Part shown: in pieces, positions 1-5,469 of the stretch
Position numbering within the stretch: position 1 is the first letter of the stretch
How the letters are laid out: each line of letters starts with the position of its first letter
Notes under the pieces: generated by a model
Databases searched by the model: none
What the model was told of the DNA's origin: nothing
What the model saw: the letters and a program-made list of their open reading frames with translations, nothing else
NCBI GenBank assembly: GCA_938016235.1
Contig: CALLPU010000109.1
Coordinates: forward strand, 1 to 11,881
DNA from: an uncultured Granulosicoccus sp.
Lineage (GTDB): Bacteria; Pseudomonadota; Gammaproteobacteria; Granulosicoccales; Granulosicoccaceae
Direction of reading: 5' to 3'
Length of the DNA: 11,881 bases
Position numbers and translations under genes: made by a program

Positions 1-952
1 CGAGGAAGAGCGTGCCACCGTCTGCGCGTCTGAAAAGGCCATCGTGATGATCATGTGCACCGGTAAAGCTGCCTTTGCGATGACCGAACATCTCGCTTTC
101 CATAAGTTCTGAAGGTATTGCACCGCAGTTGATCGCGATGAACGGTGCGTCTGCTCTTGGGCCGTTCTCGTGCACTAATCGCGCGATAAGCTCTTTACCC
201 GTACCCGATTCCCCTGTTATCCATACCGGAGCGTTAGTACGGGCAACCTTTGAAATCATCTTGCGCAACTCCTGCATCGGTTGTGATCGACCGACGAGTT
301 TTTCTTTGCCGATATGCTCAAAGCTGTTTACTGAATCTGTATGCTGGCCGGATAATCTGGCAAGAGAGCTGGCCCCTTGTGCGCTGTTGGTGTTGGACGG
401 CTTCACCTGACGGATCCGCTCCCGCGCGGTGTCTTGAAGCAGTGCATTGTCCGCATCTGTGAGCTGGGGGTTATTTACTTTGGCCGCCTCAGGACAACTG
501 TCGCGAGTGAATTCAGCTGCTGGTTCACTTTTTTGTCCGCTGGTGCTTACCGGATAATCAGTCTCGTTTTTCTCAGGGGGGGTGTTAGAACGGATGGCTT
601 GGGTAACCAGATTTCGTAGTAGTCCAATATCAACGGGTTTCGATACAAAGTCGAATGCACCGTTTTTCATGGCTTCAACGGCTGCACCCATGTTGCCGTG
701 GGCAGTTATAACCGCTACTGGTAATGTCGGCTGTATTTGCTGAAGGTATTTGACGAACTCAATGCCATCTCCATCGGGTAGCTTCATGTCGGTCAAGCAA
801 ACATCGAACTGATAGCGCTCGAGTAGATGTCGAGCCTCATCAAGATTAGCTGCCGTATGCGTATCTAGCCCGATTCTGTCGAGGGACATGGCAATGAGCT
901 CTCGAATATCCGGCTCATCGTCAATGATCAAGGCAGTATGAGTATCGCTCAT
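1..952 (-). CDS. pilR: PilR-type sigma-54 response regulator, C-terminal part off the window
   Basis: Transcription activator of the NtrC family and probable partner of the adjacent PilS. In relatives PilR, once phosphorylated, drives sigma-54 transcription of the major type IV pilin gene. Only 317 codons are in the window. Residues about 5-118 are a receiver domain with acidic pocket D11/D12, probable phospho-acceptor D55 (LTDMKLPDGDG) and the switch lysine in SKPVD. After a long polar linker (about 120-215) an AAA+ domain begins at LVGRSQPM. It has Walker A GESGTGKE at 247-254 and the sigma-54 contact loop as GSFTGA (294-299), the serine form I recall from PilR. The frame is cut at GGTLFL, just before the Walker B aspartate, so the rest of the AAA+ domain and the helix-turn-helix lie outside. 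The ATG at 952-950 overlaps the pilS stop as ATGA, implying translational coupling. The family call is firm; the pilin target is inferred from similarity and pairing, since no pilin gene is visible. Confidence 0.9.
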   Translation of the reverse strand, partial: MSDTHTALIIDDEPDIRELIAMSLDRIGLDTHTAANLDEARHLLERYQFDVCLTDMKLPDGDGIEFVKYLQQIQPTLPVAVITAHGNMGAAVEAMKNGAFDFVSKPVDIGLLRNLVTQAIRSNTPPEKNETDYPVSTSGQKSEPAAEFTRDSCPEAAKVNNPQLTDADNALLQDTARERIRQVKPSNTNSAQGASSLARLSGQHTDSVNSFEHIGKEKLVGRSQPMQELRKMISKVARTNAPVWITGESGTGKELIARLVHENGPRADAPFIAINCGAIPSELMESEMFGHRKGSFTGAHDHHDGLFRRADGGTLFL

Positions 953-2559
953 GCTGCCATATCCTGAGCGTTGGCCAGTACCACTCTGAAGTGGGCTCCT
1001 TTCTCGCTCGGTAAGCATTCTATTGCTGCCTTGTTCAGCTCACATAGCTCTCTGATGATAAACAGTCCGAGGCCGGTACCTGCGTGATGAGTGGAGTAAA
1101 ACGGTTCAAACAGTTTCTCTCGATCCATGTCAGAGATACCCTTGCCGTCATCCGTGACATCGATTACGGCGCCACGTTCTGATTGCCAGCAGCGAATGGT
1201 GAGGGAAATGGCATCGGATTGATTGTGAAGTTGCGCATTCGTGCACAGGTTCCATAAAACCTGGTCAAGATGCCCTGGATCAACAGTTGCCCGCGTTGAT
1301 TCTGTTTCAACGATCATCTGTTCTGCCTGCAAGCCGTGTTCTGAAGTAAACCGAATTGCGAAGTCATTGATCAGAGAATCAATCTCAACCACTTCACTGC
1401 ATACCTGCTTCCTGTTGGACAGTTGCAGCACATCTTCAATAATTCGATTGATTCTCGACGTGTGTCGTTTGGCAATGAGTAGCAGCTCGGCATCCTTGGC
1501 ATCAAGAGTCGGTGATTCTTCGATCAGCTGAACAGCGTGTGAGATAGCACCCAACGGGTTTCTGATCTCGTGTGCAATGCTTGCCGATAGTCTTCCCAGG
1601 GAAGCAAGCTTGAGTTGCTGAAATTGCTTTCTGATCTGGGCGTGATCATCCAGCTTGATGAGCATGCCACCCTGTGAGAGTGGAATGTATTGTGGCAGTA
1701 CGCTTTGCCCCGTGCTGACAACACCAAAGGGTCGGGTTTCACGCGTGGGCGAACGCTCTGATGAATTCAGGTTGTCCAACAGCTCTTTGCATAGCTTGCG
1801 CAGATGCACGGGCATGGGTAGAAATTCCACCGCGAGAAGCGCACGTGCCGTGTCGTTGATGAGCTGAACGTAGCCATGCTTGTCGATGACCACAACCCCG
1901 GAATCCAGCTCGCGAATGATTTCCTCGTTCAGATGGGCAATTTGCTGAACGTCCAGTACCACGCGCGAGTGTGAGGGCTTGACCAGTTGCTGGTGCATCA
2001 ATTTCCTCAACGGTACGCTCATTACCCAGGCCGTTGCAAATAGCAGAGATCCCAACAGGGCGGTTGCTTCAAAATTGGCCTCTGCCTCACTCATCAGCAT
2101 CTTTGCCAGCAGTTCTTCGCCAATCACAACCATGCTGGCGATCGCGGCGAACAGGAGCGCATGCCTCACCGTGGCTAGTTGGCTCAACAGCGCCAGATTA
2201 ATCAACAGCAGCGGGCCCAGCCCGCTCTGAACACCACCGCTGGCATACATAAGCCCGCTGATCAGCAGTATGTCGAGGTAGTTCTGTAGAAAAAATTGAA
2301 CGGTGGCAGATGGCTTCTGCAGCCGGATCAGCAGAATAAAGCTCAGTGTTGCCACCAGGTAAGCGAGGTGCACTATTTCAAACAGCTCACCGTTACGTGA
2401 TCCGAGTGTGCGCTGATCATTGGACAGGTAATAGACCGCCGCCAGAGCCAGCAGCAACAGCAGGCGGTACTGGTTGAACAGTCGTAATGCTGGCCAGTCT
2501 GGTGTGTGCACCGACTCACCTGCATGGCTCACTCGGGCCAGGATAGGGGGGTGACTCAC
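949..2559 (-). CDS. pilS: PilS-type membrane sensor histidine kinase
   Basis: Sensor kinase of 536 residues expected to autophosphorylate and pass phosphate to the PilR-like regulator that follows it. The N-terminal part (about 31-182) holds around six hydrophobic segments, as in PilS. A PAS-like domain follows (about 208-300), then HisKA with phospho-acceptor H330 in the H-box SIAHEIRNPLGAISHA, and an HATPase domain. The N box has N437 and N441, G1 is DDGKGI (470-475), the F box is FEPFYS, and G2 is GTGLGL (494-499). No key residue is missing. The text around the H box and G2 closely resembles Pseudomonas PilS as remembered. The start used is a GTG with little Shine-Dalgarno signal; a GTG at codon 17 (2511-2509) has AGGTGAG four bases upstream and would still keep all membrane segments. 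It lies downstream of bamD across a 117-bp gap containing a hairpin, and overlaps pilR by four bases. Confidence 0.92.
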   Translation of the reverse strand: MSHPPILARVSHAGESVHTPDWPALRLFNQYRLLLLLALAAVYYLSNDQRTLGSRNGELFEIVHLAYLVATLSFILLIRLQKPSATVQFFLQNYLDILLISGLMYASGGVQSGLGPLLLINLALLSQLATVRHALLFAAIASMVVIGEELLAKMLMSEAEANFEATALLGSLLFATAWVMSVPLRKLMHQQLVKPSHSRVVLDVQQIAHLNEEIIRELDSGVVVIDKHGYVQLINDTARALLAVEFLPMPVHLRKLCKELLDNLNSSERSPTRETRPFGVVSTGQSVLPQYIPLSQGGMLIKLDDHAQIRKQFQQLKLASLGRLSASIAHEIRNPLGAISHAVQLIEESPTLDAKDAELLLIAKRHTSRINRIIEDVLQLSNRKQVCSEVVEIDSLINDFAIRFTSEHGLQAEQMIVETESTRATVDPGHLDQVLWNLCTNAQLHNQSDAISLTIRCWQSERGAVIDVTDDGKGISDMDREKLFEPFYSTHHAGTGLGLFIIRELCELNKAAIECLPSEKGAHFRVVLANAQDMAA

Positions 2560-2593
2560 ATTAATCGACCGTTACACATGGATAACGTCGTGA

Positions 2594-2631
2594 AACGCAA
2601 TATCCAGACCATCAGGCGGGATATTGACGTT
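2594..2631. repeat. Bulged inverted repeat (hairpin) between bamD and pilS
   Basis: The left arm at 2594-2605 (AACGCAATATCC) pairs with the right arm at 2619-2631 (GGATATTGACGTT). Twelve base pairs form with a single unpaired A at 2627 and a 13-base loop. It sits in the 117-bp gap between the bamD stop and the pilS start. There is no T-run after it on the minus strand, so it does not look like a simple intrinsic terminator. It could be an mRNA processing or stability element, an attenuator lowering pilS expression relative to bamD, or a binding site. The role is unknown. Confidence 0.55.
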
Positions 2632-2676
2632 GTTTGCGCTATTGCCTGCCAGAGACGTTTTCCCTGGCGGTGTCGC

Positions 2677-3462
2677 TCAGCTCCTGGAGGCAGAGCTTAC
2701 GGCTGGGTGCTCCGGGTCGGTCAGGGCCAGCACACGCAGGGTGTCCTGTTGTAAATCGGTCTGGCCGAGAGACTCGTAGGCCGCAGCCATCAGCGCCAGA
2801 GCATTGGGAATATGCTGGGTACCATCGAAGTGCTCCAGCAGGTAATTGATGCGATTGACGACGGCGACCATGGCGCCTCGCTGGTAGTAAAACCGGGCGG
2901 TTGTGAGCTCGTGGCGGGCCATTTCATTTTTCAGGTAAGCCATTCTGGCCAGCGCATCTTCGCTGTATTCACTGTCGGGGAAGCGTCTGACCAGCGTATC
3001 GAACTCTGCGAAGGCCGAGCGCAACCACTGTTGGTTGACCTTGGACATGTCGCGTGGAAACAACCGCTCCATCGCTGAGCCGCCCCGGGAGAAATGACTG
3101 ACACCCTTGATGTAGTAGGCATAGTCGATATTTTCGCTTCTGGGGTACAGTTTGATGAATCGATCCGCCGAACTGATTGCGTTGTCGTATTCATCCTGCT
3201 TCAGATAGGCATAGGCGATATCCAGCTGCGCCTGCTGGGTATAGCTGCCAAACGGGTAGCGGGCTCCCAGGGTTTCAAATGTGCTGATTGCCGTGAGGAA
3301 ATCCCCCTGGTTCAGCGATCGTTTGGCAGCGCGATATAACTGCTCAGCGGTGGCGTCACTGGCTTGTATGCGCTCGGGCGTGGCACAGCCCGCAAGAAAT
3401 CCGCCGCTGAGGCCAATTCCGATGCTGGATAAGGCGAGTATGCGCAAGAACTTGAGTATCAT
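2677..3462 (-). CDS. bamD: BamD, outer membrane protein assembly lipoprotein
   Basis: Lipoprotein subunit of the BAM complex, acting on the periplasmic face of the outer membrane with BamA to fold and insert beta-barrel proteins. I place the start at the ATG at 3462-3460, giving 261 residues: a short basic N-terminus (MILKFLR), a hydrophobic core, and the lipobox LAGC with acylated C26. The open frame extends 24 codons further upstream to a GTG, which would bury the signal peptide behind a polar leader, so I reject that start. The mature protein is TPR-like and carries family-typical text: YPFGSY (69-74), RFIKLYP (101-107) and DYAYYIKG (113-120). The length is normal for the family. No clear Shine-Dalgarno precedes the ATG. 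The gene is divergent from rluD and is followed on the same strand by pilS. It is essential in well-studied relatives. Confidence 0.93.
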   Translation of the reverse strand: MILKFLRILALSSIGIGLSGGFLAGCATPERIQASDATAEQLYRAAKRSLNQGDFLTAISTFETLGARYPFGSYTQQAQLDIAYAYLKQDEYDNAISSADRFIKLYPRSENIDYAYYIKGVSHFSRGGSAMERLFPRDMSKVNQQWLRSAFAEFDTLVRRFPDSEYSEDALARMAYLKNEMARHELTTARFYYQRGAMVAVVNRINYLLEHFDGTQHIPNALALMAAAYESLGQTDLQQDTLRVLALTDPEHPAVSSASRS

Positions 3463-3517
3463 GGAAAAAGTATAGCTCAGGGCGCTCGTTGCTGGGTTCT
3501 TCCACGGAGGCATTCTC

Positions 3518-3525
3518 ATTAAAAT
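3518..3525. promoter_or_regulatory. Possible shared -10 region of divergent bamD and rluD promoters
   Basis: The bamD and rluD starts face away from each other across 99 bases, so promoters must lie here or inside the genes. The AT-rich patch gives TAAAAT on the plus strand (3520-3525) and TTTAAT on the minus strand (3523-3518), each a 5/6 match to a sigma-70 -10 box. Neither has a convincing -35 box at the right distance. Overlapping -10 boxes would make the two promoters compete. This is inference from motif matching only. Confidence 0.25.
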
Positions 3526-3561
3526 TACATCCACTGGCGCTGAGCAGGTGAGTTATACACT

Positions 3562-4608
3562 GTGATGGACACGACAGAATCTCCGCTTGTCGCAAGCTCA
3601 GACGAGCCAATAGAGGTGCGTGTATCGCCAGAGTGGTCTGGAAAACGGCTGGACGCAGTCGCTGCGCTGGTGTTTCACAGCTATTCGCGTAACAGGCTGC
3701 AATCGTGGATTGCAGAGGGTTATCTGACAGTGAATGGCCAGACAGGGCGAAGTAAGGACAAAGTGCTTGGTGGCGAGTTGCTCAGTTTGCAATTGCCGCC
3801 GGACCTGCTGGCCGAAACCCTGGCCGATGCCCAGGGTACTTCACTCAGCAGTATGGTAGCTGAAGCGGTTGAATTTCCCGTCGTATTTGAAGATGCGCAC
3901 ATCCTGGTCATTAACAAGCCTGCGGGGCTGGTCATGCACCCTGCGCCAGGCAACCGAACTGGCACGTTGCTCAATGGCTTGTTGCACCACAGCCCGTCGT
4001 TAGTCAATGTCCCCCGCGCGGGCATCGTGCACCGGCTCGACAAGGATACGTCGGGCTTATGCGTTGTGGCTAAAACGCTGGAATCGCATACGCATCTTGT
4101 CAGACAGCTGCAGGCACGCGAAATGGGCAGAAATTACTCGGCGGTGGTGGTGGGTGAAGTACCGATCAACGGTACGATCGATGCGCCCATTGGTCGCCAC
4201 CCGCGTGATCGAAAGCGCATGGCAGTGACCGATTCTGGTAAAGACGCCATTACCCACTTCGAATGTGTTGAACGCTATCGCGGTTGTGCTCGCGTATCGG
4301 TCAAACTGGAAACTGGTCGCACTCATCAGATTCGTGTGCACATGACGCATATCGGCTATGCCCTGATAGGTGATCCTGTCTATGGTCGACGGCTGTCGGT
4401 ATTACCTCGGCAGGTGGCGAACGTAGAGGCCGTCGCCAACTTCAACCGCCAGGCTTTGCACGCCCACAAGTTGACCCTGGTGCACCCTGCTACCGAGGAA
4501 ACAGTGTCGTTCGATGCGCCAATGCCTGCAGATATGGATCGGTTATGTACTGCGCTGCAGAACGTAGCTGAGCAGGCCCTGCGTGACGATGCCAGCAAAG
4601 AGCGTTGA
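3562..4608 (+). CDS. rluD: RluD, 23S rRNA pseudouridine synthase
   Basis: Converts uridines to pseudouridine in the helix 69 loop of 23S rRNA (1911, 1915 and 1917 in E. coli numbering), supporting late 50S maturation and subunit joining. The protein is 348 residues. An S4 RNA-binding domain occupies about 18-80 (SGKRLDAVAALVF, then LTVNGQ) and the RluA-type catalytic domain follows from about 105. The signature HRLDKDTSG is present at 157-165 with catalytic D160, as are INKPAGLVMHP and the downstream TGRTHQIRVH (251-260). AGGTGAG at 3546-3552 is 9 bases before the GTG used here and 12 before an ATG at 3565, so the start could be one codon later. The C-terminal coding end overlaps pgeF by 26 bases. 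The family is certain; RluD rather than RluC is supported by the S4-domain sequence and by the bamD-rluD-pgeF-clpB neighbourhood. Confidence 0.93.
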   Translation: MMDTTESPLVASSDEPIEVRVSPEWSGKRLDAVAALVFHSYSRNRLQSWIAEGYLTVNGQTGRSKDKVLGGELLSLQLPPDLLAETLADAQGTSLSSMVAEAVEFPVVFEDAHILVINKPAGLVMHPAPGNRTGTLLNGLLHHSPSLVNVPRAGIVHRLDKDTSGLCVVAKTLESHTHLVRQLQAREMGRNYSAVVVGEVPINGTIDAPIGRHPRDRKRMAVTDSGKDAITHFECVERYRGCARVSVKLETGRTHQIRVHMTHIGYALIGDPVYGRRLSVLPRQVANVEAVANFNRQALHAHKLTLVHPATEETVSFDAPMPADMDRLCTALQNVAEQALRDDASKER

Positions 4609-5395
4609 TGCAGTGATCACGCAATCCCAACACCCGTTTGCATCAATAACGTCACTCGTGCCGGATTGGGCTGTGTCATCGCGGCTAACTGCTTTTTGTA
4701 CAACGCGAATCGGTGGCGTCAGCCTGCCTCCCTACGACAGCTTGAACCTTGGCTTGCACGTGGCCGACGATCACGAACACGTGCGTGAAAATCGACGTCG
4801 ACTGGAATCATCATTTGCCCTGCCGAGCACACCAGCGTGGTTGAATCAAACGCACAGTGCCAACGTCGTCCGCGTTCAGGATGACGCTGATCAAGGCGAA
4901 CCCATGAATGCGGATGGTGCATGGACAACCCGGCAGGGGTGCGTGCTCGCTGTGCTCACGGCAGATTGTCTGCCCGTCGTGTTGTGTGATGAAAAGGCCG
5001 AACAGGTAGCCGTGGTGCATGCCGGCTGGCGAGGTCTGGCCGCGGGTATTCTGGAAAACGCCGTGGCAACATTCCCGGCAGATGTACACGTTCATGCCTG
5101 GCTCGGGCCAGCAATCGGGCCGGATGCCTTCCAGGTGGGCGCTGACGTGCGGGTTGAGTTCATGGATCGTTTTTCAGGGCACGAAGCGGCTTTCTTGCCT
5201 GATGAGGTGGCGGGGAAGTACAAGGCGAACCTGTATGCGCTGGCTCGCACCGAATTACTCAATGCACGGTCAGTCACGGTCAGTGGTGGCGAATATTGCA
5301 CCTTTTCACAATCGAACTGGTTCCACTCACATCGACGCGATGGCGTGCGCAGCGGGCGAATGGCCACTGTGGCCTGGATCAATACAGCCTCATAG
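4583..5395 (+). CDS. pgeF: PgeF/YfiH family enzyme (peptidoglycan editing factor, FAMIN-like)
   Basis: Member of the YfiH/LACC1 (FAMIN) family. Members have been described as polyphenol oxidases, as multifunctional purine nucleoside enzymes, and in E. coli as an editing factor removing misincorporated residues from peptidoglycan precursors. Which activity matters here cannot be read from sequence. The protein is 270 residues and carries the three conserved metal/active-site positions: H91 in NQTHSANV, C129 in TADCLPVVLCD and H146 in VHAGWRG. It also has the C-terminal RRDG and SGRMA text. The start chosen is a GTG inside the rluD end, with AGCAGG six bases upstream; an ATG two codons later (4589) is the alternative. 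Overlap with rluD suggests co-transcription and coupled translation. A 10-bp exact tandem repeat at 5265-5284 does not disturb the frame. Family assignment is strong, biochemical function less so. Confidence 0.9.
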   Translation: MTMPAKSVDAVITQSQHPFASITSLVPDWAVSSRLTAFCTTRIGGVSLPPYDSLNLGLHVADDHEHVRENRRRLESSFALPSTPAWLNQTHSANVVRVQDDADQGEPMNADGAWTTRQGCVLAVLTADCLPVVLCDEKAEQVAVVHAGWRGLAAGILENAVATFPADVHVHAWLGPAIGPDAFQVGADVRVEFMDRFSGHEAAFLPDEVAGKYKANLYALARTELLNARSVTVSGGEYCTFSQSNWFHSHRRDGVRSGRMATVAWINTAS

Positions 5396-5400
5396 ACCCG

Positions 5401-5411
5401 TTGAATTGACA
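5401..5411 (+). promoter_or_regulatory. Candidate -35 elements upstream of clpB
   Basis: The 74-bp gap between pgeF and clpB contains TTGAAT (5401-5406), resembling the heat-shock sigma-32 -35 core, immediately followed by a perfect sigma-70 -35 box TTGACA (5406-5411). At the proper spacing I find neither a good TATAAT nor a CCCCAT-type -10; CATAAC at 5441-5446 is too far away. clpB is heat-inducible through sigma-32 in relatives, so a promoter here is expected, but the sequence evidence is partial. Confidence 0.25.
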
Positions 5412-5457
5412 GGCGTCAGCACTACCTTACTGGCATCTGACATAACGTGATTGTCTT

Positions 5458-5464
5458 GAGGAGA
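5458..5464 (+). promoter_or_regulatory. Strong ribosome binding site of clpB
   Basis: GAGGAGA lies five bases before the ATG at 5470. It is the strongest Shine-Dalgarno match I noted in the window. It fixes the clpB start at 5470 rather than at the second in-frame ATG two codons later. Confidence 0.7.
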
Positions 5465-5469
5465 ATCCG

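Noticed and set aside
2632..2676. Possible sigma-54 promoter (TGGCAGGCAATAGC on the minus strand) upstream of pilS
   Set aside because: The spacing between the GG and GC elements is nine rather than ten bases and the TTGC part is absent.
3463..3534. 24-codon upstream extension of bamD from a GTG
   Set aside because: It would put a long polar leader before the lipoprotein signal peptide; the ATG at 3462 gives a normal signal with a LAGC lipobox.
5265..5284. Exact 10-bp tandem repeat CACGGTCAGT in pgeF, as a possible recent duplication
   Set aside because: Ten bases would shift the frame, yet the protein keeps family spacing up to the conserved GGEYCT region, so the repeat is probably coincidental.
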